Source: Streptomyces werraensis | GTDB taxonomy: Bacteria > Actinomycetota > Actinomycetes > Streptomycetales > Streptomycetaceae | NCBI GenBank assembly: GCA_014656175.1 | Contig: BNBX01000003.1 | Span: 440,161 to 504,160, forward strand | Length of the DNA: 64,000 nucleotides | Reading direction: 5' to 3' | Shown: positions 23,619 through 32,060 of the stretch, in pieces | Numbering within the stretch: the first letter of the stretch is position 1 | How the letters are laid out: each line of letters starts with the position of its first letter | Program-made: the position numbers and the translations under genes | The notes under the pieces: model-generated | Told to the model about the DNA's origin: nothing | The model's input: only the letters and a program-made list of their open reading frames with translations | Databases searched by the model: none

Positions 23619-24158
23619 ATGCGGATCCGTACGCTCACCGGCGCCGTGGCCGCCGTGCTCGTCCTGTCCGGCCCCGTGGTGGGCGGGCAGGCCGTGGCCG
23701 TCAGGACGGCCGACTCGGCGGCCCCTCCGGGGGAGACCCGGGTGCTCACCTACGACGCCGGCCGGGCCGGGGAGTTCGCGTCCGCGGTCGACAGGGGAGC
23801 GGAGATCTGGAACGACAGTGTCGACGCGGTGGAACTGCGGCCGGCGGCGTCCGGCGAACCGGCGGACATCCGGATCGTCGTCGTCGACGGCTGGCCGCGC
23901 ACCGTGCCCGGCGGGCTGGGCAGCGGCACCGTGTACTTCGGCCGGGATGCGGTGGCGGACGGTCACTCGACGGTCCGTATCGCCGCCCACGAACTGGGGC
24001 ACGTCCTGGGCCTGCCGGACCGTAAGCCGGGTCCGTGCTCCGAACTGATGTCCGGCGCCAGCGCCGGGCCTTCCTGTGCCTCCGCCCGGCCGAACGCGGC
24101 CGAGCGGGCCGAGGTCGAGAAGAAGTTCGAACGTGCCCCCGCCGGGCTGTTCATGTGA
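23619..24158 (+). CDS. snpA: snapalysin, small secreted neutral metalloprotease
   Basis: This 179-residue secreted zinc endopeptidase is of the M7 (snapalysin) family. The signal peptide is about residues 1-28, with a short propeptide after it. The zinc motif is H124-E-x2-H128-x2-G-x2-D134, where Asp134 is the third ligand characteristic of snapalysins. Cys140 and Cys153 can form the conserved disulfide around the Met-turn LMSG. AGGAGG six bases before ATG 23619 fixes the start. The LysR activator usually found divergent from snpA is absent here. A candidate small RNA starts 41 bp after the stop. Confidence 0.92.
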   Translation: MRIRTLTGAVAAVLVLSGPVVGGQAVAVRTADSAAPPGETRVLTYDAGRAGEFASAVDRGAEIWNDSVDAVELRPAASGEPADIRIVVVDGWPRTVPGGLGSGTVYFGRDAVADGHSTVRIAAHELGHVLGLPDRKPGPCSELMSGASAGPSCASARPNAAERAEVEKKFERAPAGLFM

Positions 24159-24163
24159 CCGAT

Positions 24164-24192
24164 GTGACGAGTGAGCCGATCTCCGCTATGGT
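24164..24192 (+). promoter_or_regulatory. HrdB-type promoter for a non-coding transcript
   Basis: GTGACG (24164-24169) and TATGGT (24187-24192) are separated by exactly 17 bases, a good vegetative promoter by Streptomyces standards (-10 fits TANNNT, -35 matches TTGACA at four of six). It faces a 160-bp stretch with no open frame that ends in a strong terminator. Confidence 0.65.
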
Positions 24193-24198
24193 TTTCTC

Positions 24199-24352
24199 AG
24201 GTCACGGCGAGGACGAACCTCCCCCGCCCGACCAGGCGTTGGTGGTCCAAGGAAAGACGCCCCGCTTCCTGCGGGGAGATGCAGGTGCAAGGCCTGCCCG
24301 GCGCTCCGCTCATGAGCCCCCGTCCCGCGGTCGCGGGACGGGGGCTCATGTC
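24199..24352 (+). ncRNA. candidate small RNA, about 150 nt
   Basis: The promoter above predicts a start near 24199, and a 19-bp terminator stem ends at 24350. Between them lie four short perfect hairpins: GAGG-acgaa-CCTC (24209-24221), ACCA/TGGT (24231-24243), CCCCGC-ttcct-GCGGGG (24260-24276) and GCAGG/CCTGC (24281-24297). They are separated by purine-rich single strands such as CCAAGGAAAGA. No credible coding frame exists. Size and build recall the conserved 159-nt Streptomyces sRNA scr5239, but I cannot verify sequence identity. An unnamed sRNA or a long snpA 3' element are alternatives. Confidence 0.6.
24311..24350. terminator. 40-nt perfect terminator hairpin
   Basis: The 19-base arm starting CATGAGCCCCCGTCCCGCG is followed by its exact inverse complement with a two-base loop. 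It terminates the candidate small RNA on the plus strand and the lipase gene on the minus strand. Confidence 0.85.
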
Positions 24353-24364
24353 CTTCCCGCGTGC

Positions 24365-25687
24365 TCACGGCTGCGCGGGCATGGTCCAGCAGTTGGAGCC
24401 CGCCGCCCTGCCCTTCAGCCGGTCGGCCAGCCAGTCCACCGCGTCGCCCTGGTCGGTCAGCAGCGGCACCAGGTGGTTGGTGAGCAGCTTGTCGCCCAGG
24501 TTCGGCAGCACGACCGCCTTGTAGGTGACGTCGGCGCCCTTCTTGCACCAGTCCACGGCCAGTTGCCGCGCCTGGGCGTGGGGCACTATGTCGTCCTGCG
24601 TCCCCGTCGCCAGGCGGACCGGGCCGGTGGGCCTCAGCCGGCCGAGACGCTGGTCGTCCAGGACGGCCTGGGCGGCGGGCTCTCCCGCGATGATCTCACC
24701 GACGGACTTCCCGTTCTTCGTCCACTTCGTGCTCTTCGTGAAGCCGTAGCCGAGGATCGCGTCGCCCACACAGGTGGTGGAGATGTCCTTCAGCGCCTCG
24801 CGTCCGGCGTCGTTCAGGTTCGCCTCGACGACCTCCCGCAGCGCCGGCGACGCCTGGGCGAAACCGTTGATGGACCAGCCCAGCGCACCGGCCAGCGCGC
24901 TGCCGTCGATGCCCTTCGTCACCTCCGTCAGATCGGCGGGCGGCGCGCCGCTGTAGGTGCCGACGAGCGGGACGTCGGGCGCGTACGTGCTCTGGAGTTC
25001 GGCCGCGGCGGCGCTGGCGCCGCCGCCCTGGCTGTAGCCGTACATCCCCACCCGGGAGGCGGCCGTGACGGACGCGCCGGGCACGGAGCGCACCGCCCGG
25101 GCCGCGTCCAGCATGGCGTGGCCCTCGTCGACGCGGTTGACGTAGGTGTGCAGCCGGTCGGTGGTGCCGAGGCCGGCGTAGTCGGTGACGACGACCGCCG
25201 CGCCCGTGGCGAGCAGGCGGTATACGGCGAGGGTCTCGTAACCGAACGACACGGTCCGTCCGGTGAGGGTCAGCGGGTTCTCCAGGGCGAGGGAGGGCGC
25301 GCACTGGTCGCCCTGGCCCATGGTGCCCGAGCCGACCACGACCAGGGGGCGGGGCCCGGAGCCCTTCCAGTCGGCGGACGGCTCGATGTAGGCGCCGGTG
25401 ACGGCCACCGGCCGCCCGTTCGAGTCGGTCGAGGTGTACATCAGGCGGGTGGCGGTGCCCGGCAGCCGGCGGCCGTCCAGGCCGGGCAGGCTCAGCCCGA
25501 GGCGCAGGGGTTCATGGCGGATCAGCTTGCCGTTGCCCGACGGGAGTTCGGCGGGCGGGGTGTAGAAGGCGGGGATGGTGACGCCCCTGGACACGACGGG
25601 GTCGGTCGCCGCGGCGGGCGACGCGGACGCGCACACACAGGCCGTCGTGGCGACGACGGTGGTCAGCACGCTGCTGATTCGGCTCAC
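24365..25687 (-). CDS. secreted lipase (LIP family)
   Basis: This 440-residue secreted alpha/beta hydrolase belongs to the secretory lipase family (PF03583 type). The signal peptide runs to about residue 27 (SPAAA). The nucleophile Ser lies in GMYGYSQGGGA, an acid in GTQDDIVPH and the His in LLTNHLVPLL. The lid region (STTCVGDAILGYGF to SNCWTMP) carries the family cysteines. It probably releases fatty acids from extracellular acylglycerols. ATG 25687 has GAGGAGAG just upstream. Two palindromes lie 55-100 bp upstream of the start. It shares the 24311-24350 terminator. Confidence 0.9.
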   Translation of the reverse strand: MSRISSVLTTVVATTACVCASASPAAATDPVVSRGVTIPAFYTPPAELPSGNGKLIRHEPLRLGLSLPGLDGRRLPGTATRLMYTSTDSNGRPVAVTGAYIEPSADWKGSGPRPLVVVGSGTMGQGDQCAPSLALENPLTLTGRTVSFGYETLAVYRLLATGAAVVVTDYAGLGTTDRLHTYVNRVDEGHAMLDAARAVRSVPGASVTAASRVGMYGYSQGGGASAAAAELQSTYAPDVPLVGTYSGAPPADLTEVTKGIDGSALAGALGWSINGFAQASPALREVVEANLNDAGREALKDISTTCVGDAILGYGFTKSTKWTKNGKSVGEIIAGEPAAQAVLDDQRLGRLRPTGPVRLATGTQDDIVPHAQARQLAVDWCKKGADVTYKAVVLPNLGDKLLTNHLVPLLTDQGDAVDWLADRLKGRAAGSNCWTMPAQP

Positions 25688-25742
25688 GGCTCTCTCCTCG
25701 CTGCGGCTGCAGAAGATGAATCCGAAAACTAACAGCGCTCAC

Positions 25743-25782
25743 TTACCGCCGGTAACCCACGAGTAAGTTACGGACCGGTAAC
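25743..25782. promoter_or_regulatory. paired palindromes upstream of the lipase gene
   Basis: TTACCGCCGGTAA (25743-25755) is a perfect palindrome, and GTTACGGACCGGTAAC (25767-25782) is an imperfect one with the same GTTAC/GTAAC ends. Their centres are about 25 bp apart and the gene starts at 25687 on the minus strand. The GTTAC-type ends suggest a TetR-like or similar dimeric regulator, which is not encoded nearby. Confidence 0.45.
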
Positions 25783-25825
25783 TCTTGTGGACGGTCGACC
25801 TTGAGGCGTCCTCGGCAGCACGGGA

Positions 25826-25860
25826 AGCGGGCCCCGCCGAGGAGTCCGGCGGGGCCCGCT
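25826..25860 (-). terminator. terminator hairpin after the streptogrisin gene
   Basis: AGCGGGCCCCGCCG (25826-25839) pairs with CGGCGGGGCCCGCT (25847-25860), loop seven bases, 18 bp after the streptogrisin stop on the minus strand. Confidence 0.8.
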
Positions 25861-25877
25861 CATGCGGAGGGGAGCTG

Positions 25878-27050
25878 TCAGGCCGTGTGCAGCGTCAGCC
25901 CGTAGCGGTTGAGGATCTCGTTGACCGGCTGGAACCAGGTCTCGCCTCCGCCGGAGCAGTTGCCCCAGCCGCCGGAGGTGACGCCCTGCGCCTGGTCGCC
26001 GCTGATGAACGAGCCGCCCGAGTCACCGCCCTCGGCGCACACGCTGGTCTTCGTCATCTGGTGCACCGCACCCTGGGCGTAGTTGACGGTCTCGTTCTTG
26101 GCCAGCACGCGCCCGCAGTGCCAGTGGGTCGTCGAGCCCGAGCGGCAGATCGAGGCGCCGACCGGGGCCTCGGCCGAGCCGCGCACCAGCTGGTCGGAGA
26201 CGGTGCCCCAGCCGAGCACCACCGGCACGGTCCACCAGCCGCTGCCCACGTTCACCCAGGCGTAGTCGTTGTCCGGGAACGAGGAGCCCTGGAAGTTCCC
26301 GATGTACGAGCCGTCCCAGCCGCGCACCTGCTGGCCGACGCCCCCGCAGTGCCCGGCGGTGACGAACCCGCCGTGCACCGAGAAGCCTATGGAACAGCGG
26401 ACGTTGCCCGTGTAGTACGGGTCGCCGCCGACCGTGCCCGCGGCGAACGTGGACGGTGCGTCCGCGACCGTCCGTACGGTCACCGGACCGGCCGCGCGCG
26501 CCTTCCGTACGAAGGCGCGGACATCGTTGTCGGTCCGCGCGTCCTCGACCACGTTCACCACGACCGAGTTGGCGGCCGGGTCCACGGCCCAACTGGCCAC
26601 GCCCGCCGGGGCGTCGAGCCGGTCGAGGCGGGACTTGGCCGTGTCCAGCTGCCGTTCGGTGTGCTCGACGGTGCGGACGGCGGCGCCGGACTCGCGCAGG
26701 GTGCGGACGGTCGTGGCGTCGGCGTCCGGGGTGACGGCGACGGTCAGCCTGCCGCTCCGGGCGTCGAACCAGGCGCCCCCGTAGGCGGATCCGGCGGTCT
26801 TGCGTGCCGTGGGGGCCAGCGCGGTGGCCCGCCGCTCGGCGGCGAGCCGGTCCTCCGCCTCGGCGCGGGTCAGGCCGAGGTCGCGCTGCATCGCGTCGAG
26901 CAGTCCGGGGGAGGCGGGCGCGGAGGCGTCGGCCGCGGCGGAGGAGGGTGCCTCCTGTGCCGAGGCGGGGAGCGTGCCGGCCGCCGCCCAGCTGCCGATC
27001 AGCAGTGCCGCGGCCACGGCCGCGTGCGTGAGTCCGGTGCGTCGTCTCAT
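25878..27050 (-). CDS. streptogrisin-type serine protease (S1E)
   Basis: This 390-residue secreted prepro-protease has a signal peptide (about 1-31), an alpha-lytic-type propeptide (about 50-200, including LTRAEAEDRL and GGAWFD) and a mature chymotrypsin-fold domain from about residue 203 (AAGTVGGDPYYT). The triad is His234 (TAGHC), Asp262 (DNDYAWV) and Ser344 (GGDSGGS). Disulfides C219-C235, C302-C312 and C338-C365 are all present. The propeptide acts as folding catalyst and is removed outside the cell. ATG 27050 has AAGGGCG upstream. The promoter region carries a LacI-type operator. Confidence 0.94.
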   Translation of the reverse strand: MRRRTGLTHAAVAAALLIGSWAAAGTLPASAQEAPSSAAADASAPASPGLLDAMQRDLGLTRAEAEDRLAAERRATALAPTARKTAGSAYGGAWFDARSGRLTVAVTPDADATTVRTLRESGAAVRTVEHTERQLDTAKSRLDRLDAPAGVASWAVDPAANSVVVNVVEDARTDNDVRAFVRKARAAGPVTVRTVADAPSTFAAGTVGGDPYYTGNVRCSIGFSVHGGFVTAGHCGGVGQQVRGWDGSYIGNFQGSSFPDNDYAWVNVGSGWWTVPVVLGWGTVSDQLVRGSAEAPVGASICRSGSTTHWHCGRVLAKNETVNYAQGAVHQMTKTSVCAEGGDSGGSFISGDQAQGVTSGGWGNCSGGGETWFQPVNEILNRYGLTLHTA

Positions 27051-27102
27051 GGAAGGTCGCCCTTCGTCGTTCCAGCAGAGGTGGGGGTGGAACTCACACG
27101 TC

Positions 27103-27137
27103 TGAGAGCGCTCTCGAACGAGTCGGGGCGAAGCCTA
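27103..27137 (-). promoter_or_regulatory. streptogrisin promoter with LacI-family operator
   Basis: On the minus strand TAGGCT (27137-27132) is a good -10. TGAGAGCGCTCTCG (27103-27116), centred on the perfect palindrome GAGAGCGCTCTC, lies about ten bases after the expected start point. It matches the CebR box TGGGAGCGCTCCCA at 11 of 14 positions. A repressor bound there would block elongation. A further dyad, TGGCA-ggtcta-TGCCA, is at 27150-27165. Confidence 0.5.
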
Positions 27138-27204
27138 GCGACTTGATCATGGCAGGTCTATGCCAAGTTTTCGGCCGTATGGCCGGGGGCCGGCCCCCGG
27201 GGTC

Positions 27205-28917
27205 TCACTCCACGGGCACGCGCACGGTGAGAAGGGCCACGTCGTCGTCGTTGCCGGCCGGGCGGGCCCGTTCCAGCACCAGGTCGGTGAACCGGGCCGG
27301 CGGGTGCTCCGCCAGCGCGGCCGCGTGCCCGCGCAGCAGCTCCAGGCCTTCGTCCAGCGACCGGCTCGGCTCCTCGATCAGCCCGTCCGTGTAGAACAAC
27401 AGCGTGGCCCCGGGCGGCACTTCGGCCCGACCGTCGGGGCGCGGCCGCTCCAGGGCGGTGCCGAGCAGCATGCCGTGCCCGCCGGTGAGGAACCGCGCCT
27501 CGCCGTCCCGGGTGACCAGCAGCGGGGGAGGATGGCCCGCGTTGGTCCACGTCAGCGTCCACCGTCCGTCGTCCTCCCGGTCCATGCGGGCGAACAGCAG
27601 GGTCGCCATGGTGACGTCGGTGATGTGCATGGCCGACCGGTCCAGCCGCGACACGATCACGCTGGGCGGATCCTCCTGCGCCCACGCGTAGGCCCGCAGC
27701 ACGTTGCGCAGCTGTGCCATGCCCGCCGCCGCGTCCAGGTCGTGCCCGACGACGTCCCCGACGGCCAGCGCGGTCGCCCCGTCCGGCAGCACGAACGCGT
27801 CGTACCAGTCGCCGCCCACCTGCGAGGCGTCCGGCGCGGCCAGGTACCGGGCGCTCATCTCCAGGCCGGGCACGTGCGGGAGCTGCGGCAGCAGATGGCG
27901 CTGCATGGTCTCGGCGACCGTGCGCTGCCGTTCGTAGAGCCGGGCGTTGTCCAGCGCCAGTCCCGCCCGGCGGCAGATGTCCTCCAGCAGCGGCAGGTCG
28001 TCCGGGGTGAACGCCTCTGGCCGGTCGGCGCGGCCCAGGGTCAGTGCGCCGAGAACCTCCCGTACGCCCCGGATCGGCGCGACGGCCGCGGAGTGGATGC
28101 CCGACTCCGCGAACAGGCGGGCCTGCTGCGCCCCGAGCGGGGAGTCCGCCGCGAGCCGCGTGGAGGGCCCGGCCAGCGCGGGGGAGACCCCGCGCAGCGC
28201 CCGTGCCAGCGGCAGCAGCGAGTCCTCCGGGACGGGGGAGAGAGCCCCTTCGAGGTCCTCGCGCCGCACCAGGTCGCCGTCCCGCGCGTGAACCACGGTC
28301 GACCGGTGGACCCGGCCGCGCTCGGTGACCAGGTCGACGACCGCCCAGTCGGCGAGCTGCGGCACGACCAGCCGCACGAGCCTGCGCAGCGCCTGCTCGA
28401 CGTCCAGGGTGGAGGTCAGCTGGGTGGTGGTCTCCGCCAGCAGGGCCAGCCGCTCCAGCTCGGGCAGCGGGCTGCTGAACCGGTCGCCGGGGGTGCGCGT
28501 CTCCTCCGGGGCGCTGGGCGCGTGGAACAGCACCAGCGTGCGGACCGTCCCGTCGTCCGTACGGCACGGGGTGACCAGCCAGGACACCGGGAGGAGCGAC
28601 CCGTCGCCGCGCTCGAACCACTCCTCCTCCGACTGCACGGTGCGGCCCGCCATGTAGGCCTGCCGCATCCCGCACTGGGCGCGCGGCAGGGTGGCGCCGT
28701 ACCGGCTGCGGTGCAGCAGGTCGTGCGCGTCCCGCCCGAGGAAATCCCCGGCCGGCCGCCCCAGCAGCTTTTCGGCCCGCGCGTTCACGGCGGCGACCGC
28801 GCCCGTCGCGTCCACCACGTACGCGCCGGCGTCGAGGGACGCGAGCAGCGAGGGCAGCGACGCCGGCACCGCCCGGGCGGCACCGTCCGCCGTGTCCCGC
28901 GTGTCGTCGTGCGTCAT
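27205..28917 (-). CDS. PAS-GAF-SpoIIE (PP2C) phosphatase
   Basis: This 570-residue signalling phosphatase has a PAS domain (about 22-135, YVVDATGAVAAVNARAEKLLGR), a GAF domain (about 165-330, LTSTLDVEQALRRLVRLVV to LPLLEDICRRAGLALDNARLY) and a PP2C/SpoIIE catalytic domain (about 345-568). Metal-binding acids are in VGGDWYDAF and VGDVVGHDLDAA, with LLFYTDGLIE and GNDDDVALL later. Such proteins dephosphorylate STAS anti-anti-sigma factors in response to a sensed signal. Its partner is not adjacent; the RsbV-like protein at 37867 is one candidate. ATG 28917 follows a G-rich GACGGGGG. The upstream coiled-coil gene is on the same strand. Confidence 0.9.
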   Translation of the reverse strand: MTHDDTRDTADGAARAVPASLPSLLASLDAGAYVVDATGAVAAVNARAEKLLGRPAGDFLGRDAHDLLHRSRYGATLPRAQCGMRQAYMAGRTVQSEEEWFERGDGSLLPVSWLVTPCRTDDGTVRTLVLFHAPSAPEETRTPGDRFSSPLPELERLALLAETTTQLTSTLDVEQALRRLVRLVVPQLADWAVVDLVTERGRVHRSTVVHARDGDLVRREDLEGALSPVPEDSLLPLARALRGVSPALAGPSTRLAADSPLGAQQARLFAESGIHSAAVAPIRGVREVLGALTLGRADRPEAFTPDDLPLLEDICRRAGLALDNARLYERQRTVAETMQRHLLPQLPHVPGLEMSARYLAAPDASQVGGDWYDAFVLPDGATALAVGDVVGHDLDAAAGMAQLRNVLRAYAWAQEDPPSVIVSRLDRSAMHITDVTMATLLFARMDREDDGRWTLTWTNAGHPPPLLVTRDGEARFLTGGHGMLLGTALERPRPDGRAEVPPGATLLFYTDGLIEEPSRSLDEGLELLRGHAAALAEHPPARFTDLVLERARPAGNDDDVALLTVRVPVE

Positions 28918-29095
28918 CCCGCGGCCCCCGTCCGGCGGACGGCCCGTCCCCGCTCCGTCACGTGACGCACCTCCCGTGCTCCGCTCCGTCCGGGCGCTGC
29001 CTCCGCCCGGACGCCCCCGCGGGCGGGTGCGGCCCCCGGGTATCCCGACCGCCGCACCTGTCTCTCCCCGCTCCGCCGTCTCCCGTGCTGCCCCG

Positions 29096-30034
29096 TCACG
29101 CGCCGTCCCTCTCCGCCCGTTCGGCCCGGCGCGCGGCGGCGGCCGCCTCACGCTCGGCCCCCGCCAGTTCCTCCGCCGCGGCCCGGTCGCGGTCGCGTGC
29201 CTCGCCGAGCTCCGCGCGCGTCCGCTCCTGTTCCGTACGGGCCTGGGCGAGCTGTTCCTCCAGGGCGGCCACCCGCTCACCCGCTTCCCGCTCCTGCCCG
29301 TCCGCCCGTTCCAGCGCCGCCGCGGCCTTCTCGCGGGCCGTGACCCGCTCGCGCAGCCGCTCCCCGGCCGCCCGCGCCTCCTCCCGGGCCCGGGCGGCGC
29401 GTTCCTCCCGCTCGACGCGCCGTCGCTCGGCCTCCTCGTCCTTCTTCCTCCGCGCGGTCGTCGAGTCCGTACGGGACTTCCGGGCGGGCGCGGGTTCGCG
29501 GCGGGTCGGCGCGGCGGCGACCGCGTCCGCGCCGAACTCCGAGGGAGGGGTGAGCACACCCTCCACCCGGCCCGCCTCCCACACCGCGGCGGCCTCCGCA
29601 TCGGCGAGCACGGCCCGCAGCGTCGTCTCGACGTCCCGCTGCACCGCGTCCGACAGCGGATGACCCTCCTCCCGCGCCAGCGCCGCCGCCTGCCGTGACA
29701 TCTCGGAGACGATGCGCCGCCGCTGCGCCGACAGCTCCTTCAGGCCGCCCGGGTCGAGCGTGGCGTACGCCTCCCGCAGCGCACGCCCCAGCTCAAGGAA
29801 GCGCTCCGCCTCGTCGGGCCGTGACCGCCGCAGCAGGTTCGCGGCCCACCCGGCGAGGGTGGGACGGCGGGCGGCATGAATACGGCGGGCGTCCCGGGCG
29901 CGACGCTGCGTCCGGGCCCGCGCCGCCCGCTCCTCCCGCCGGGCGACGAACTCCGACGGGGGCAGCGCGTACAGCTCGTCGAGGACCGCCTCGACGTCGT
30001 CCTCGGGGCCCGGCCGCCCGTCCTCGCGCCGCAT
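29096..30034 (-). CDS. coiled-coil protein
   Basis: This 312-residue protein has a basic N-terminal part (REERAARARTQRRARDARRIHAARR region, about 30-60) and a short conserved block LAGWAANLLRRSRPDEAERFLELGRALREAY. It ends in a long Ala/Glu/Arg coiled coil (about 180-312). There is no signal or membrane segment. The basic and coiled-coil make-up suggests nucleic-acid or scaffold binding, but no function is known to me. ATG 30034 has GGGGA just upstream. It lies 77 bp after the antiporter gene on the same strand. Confidence 0.78.
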   Translation of the reverse strand: MRREDGRPGPEDDVEAVLDELYALPPSEFVARREERAARARTQRRARDARRIHAARRPTLAGWAANLLRRSRPDEAERFLELGRALREAYATLDPGGLKELSAQRRRIVSEMSRQAAALAREEGHPLSDAVQRDVETTLRAVLADAEAAAVWEAGRVEGVLTPPSEFGADAVAAAPTRREPAPARKSRTDSTTARRKKDEEAERRRVEREERAARAREEARAAGERLRERVTAREKAAAALERADGQEREAGERVAALEEQLAQARTEQERTRAELGEARDRDRAAAEELAGAEREAAAAARRAERAERDGA

Positions 30035-30111
30035 GATCCCCACACAACACCGAACCCGGCGGCCCCGCACATCGGGACGGACGGCTCGCCGGGCGCTCGT
30101 GGCCGGGGCGT

Positions 30112-31419
30112 TCACAGGCGCTCGCCCGCCACCTCGTGGTCGTCGGGGTCCGGTCCGGCGCCCTTCGCCCTGGCCTGGTGCAGCCGCAGCCGGTCCAGGC
30201 GGGAGATGACGGGCGTGGCGCTCACCCCGTGCAGCACCACCGAGGCGACCACCGTGAAGGTCACCACCGCCCACAGCACCTCGGGCGGCACCCCGAAGTC
30301 GTGCGAGGCCAGCGCGTACGCCAGGTAGAACAGGGAGCCGATGCCGCGGATGCCGAAGAACGCCGTGACCACCCGCTCCCGCGGGCCCGCCGCCGTGCCG
30401 AACTGGGCGACCCACCCGGTCAGCGGGCGGACGACGAGCAGCAGCAGCACCGCGACCGCCGCGCCCTGCAGGCTGAGCGGGCCCAGTCCGCCCTGGGCGA
30501 CGAACGCGCCCACCAGGAACAGCAGCACCGCCGTCAGCAGGCGTTCGATCTGCTCCACGAAGTCGTGCAGCACCGTGTGGTAGCCGTGGGCGCGCTCCGC
30601 CGCGCGGATGCGGCAGGCGGTGACGAACACCGCCAGGAAGCCGTAGCCGTGCACCAGCTCCGTCACCCCGTACGCGAGGAACGTCGCGCCGAGCGCGACG
30701 AACCCCTCGCTGTGCTCCGACAGCCGCATCGCCTGCCACCGGGCCCGGAAGAACAGCCGGCCCAGCAGCGTCCCGACGGCCAGCCCCGCGGCCACGCCCG
30801 CCGTGCACTTGTAGAGCACCTCCACCAGCAGCCAGTGGCCGACGCCTCCGCCGGTGATGTGCCCGCCGGCGGCGGCCAGGGCGATCGCGGCGGCGACGAA
30901 CGGGAAGGCGAGCCCGTCGTTCAGCCCCGCTTCGCCGGTCAGGGTGAAGCGGACCTCGTCCTCGTCGTGCTCCGCGTCCGTCGGCTCACCGACGCGCACC
31001 TCGGAGGCGAGCACCGGGTCGGTCGGGGCGAGCACCGCCGCCAGCAGCAGCGCGGTCGCCGCGGGCCAGTCCAGCAGGCCCCAGGCGAGGGCGGCGACGG
31101 CGGCGATGGTCAGCGGCATCGTGATGCCGAGCTGCCGCCACACGCCCCGCCAGGTCGCACGGCCGAAGGGCCGGTTCAGGGCGAGACCCGCGCCCATGAG
31201 CGAGAGCACCACGCAGATCTCCGCGAGGTGCTCCACCCACACCCCGTCCGCGACCGGGTCGACCTCCGGCAGGGGGACGGGCAGCGCCTGGACGACGGCG
31301 CCGAGCGCCAGGAAGACCAGGGGCAGGGAGAGCGGCCTGCGGGCGAGCAGCCGCGGGAGCACGGCCGCGCCCAGGGCGACCGCGCCGAGGAGGGCGAAGA
31401 GGAGGTCTGCTGTGGTCAC
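30112..31419 (-). CDS. cation/H+ antiporter (CPA family)
   Basis: This 435-residue integral membrane protein has about 12 hydrophobic helices of the Na+/H+ exchanger type. The unwound ion-binding region is APTDPVLASEV (about 130-140), followed by GEAGLNDGLAFPFV, where conserved acids carry ions in this family. FFGIRGIGSLFYLAYAL near residue 370 is the second conserved re-entrant part. It probably expels Na+ or K+ in exchange for protons. The soluble C-terminal tail is short (about 30 residues). ATG 31419 opens toward the membrane-protein gene at 31530 on the other strand. Confidence 0.9.
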   Translation of the reverse strand: MTTADLLFALLGAVALGAAVLPRLLARRPLSLPLVFLALGAVVQALPVPLPEVDPVADGVWVEHLAEICVVLSLMGAGLALNRPFGRATWRGVWRQLGITMPLTIAAVAALAWGLLDWPAATALLLAAVLAPTDPVLASEVRVGEPTDAEHDEDEVRFTLTGEAGLNDGLAFPFVAAAIALAAAGGHITGGGVGHWLLVEVLYKCTAGVAAGLAVGTLLGRLFFRARWQAMRLSEHSEGFVALGATFLAYGVTELVHGYGFLAVFVTACRIRAAERAHGYHTVLHDFVEQIERLLTAVLLFLVGAFVAQGGLGPLSLQGAAVAVLLLLVVRPLTGWVAQFGTAAGPRERVVTAFFGIRGIGSLFYLAYALASHDFGVPPEVLWAVVTFTVVASVVLHGVSATPVISRLDRLRLHQARAKGAGPDPDDHEVAGERL

Positions 31420-31529
31420 CGGTCACGTGTGCCCCCGCCTCCACCGACGTACGCGTACGCCCGTGTCGGTACGCGCGGTTACTCCCGCCGTGGGATGCCC
31501 TGGCCGGGCGGTCCCGGCACCGTGGAGGC

Positions 31530-32060
31530 GTGAAACTCGACCGACCCGCACGCCGGGCCTTCCTCGCCGTCCATGTCGTCGCCTCCGCCGGCTGGCTGGG
31601 CCTCTCCGTCGGGCTGCTCGCGCTCGGCCTGGCCGCCGACACCACCGGGTCGCCCGCCACGGTGGAGGCGGCCGTACGGTCCATGCAGCTGTTCGCCGAC
31701 CGGCTGCTGCTGCCGATCGCGCTGCTGACCCTCGGCAGCGGCCTGGTCCTGGCCCTGGGCACGCCCTGGGGGCTGGCCCGGCACCGCTGGGTGTGGACCA
31801 AGTTCTGGCTGACCCTCGCCACCACCGCCGCGACCGCCTTCGCGCTGCGGCCGGGCGTGCACGAGGCGGTGGCGGCCGTGTCCGCCGGGCAGGCGCTGCC
31901 CGACGGCGAGGACGTCCTGACGGGTCCGGTCGTGTCCCTGTCCGCCTACGTCTTCATGACGGTGATCTCGGTCCTGAAGCCCTGGGGCCTCACCCGCCGC
32001 GGCCGGCGGCTGCGCGAGGCCACCCGCGGGCGGACGCCCGCCGAGCCCACCCGCGTCTGA
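31530..32060 (+). CDS. four-helix membrane protein (DUF2269-like)
   Basis: This 176-residue protein has four predicted membrane helices (AFLAVHVVASAGWLGLSVGL, LLLPIALLTLGSGLVLALG, WVWTKFWLTLATTAATAFAL, GPVVSLSAYVFMTVISVL), with HVVASAGWLG resembling the haem-ligand-like His/Trp region of DUF2269 proteins. The function is unknown. GTG 31530 is chosen because it precedes the first helix by a few residues; GGAGG lies only one base away, an odd spacing that may mean a leaderless or poorly translated message. It is divergent from the antiporter gene. Confidence 0.72.
   Translation: MKLDRPARRAFLAVHVVASAGWLGLSVGLLALGLAADTTGSPATVEAAVRSMQLFADRLLLPIALLTLGSGLVLALGTPWGLARHRWVWTKFWLTLATTAATAFALRPGVHEAVAAVSAGQALPDGEDVLTGPVVSLSAYVFMTVISVLKPWGLTRRGRRLREATRGRTPAEPTRV

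Noticed and set aside
27150-27165. DasR-like site (TGGCAGGTCTATGCCA)
   Set aside because: Only about 10 of 16 positions fit the dre consensus as I remember it and the central symmetry differs. I keep it as an unassigned dyad only.
29096-30808. Extended frame of the coiled-coil gene up to 30808
   Set aside because: The extra 258 codons overlap the antiporter gene, have no recognisable family and lack a ribosome site; ATG 30034 begins the plausible protein.
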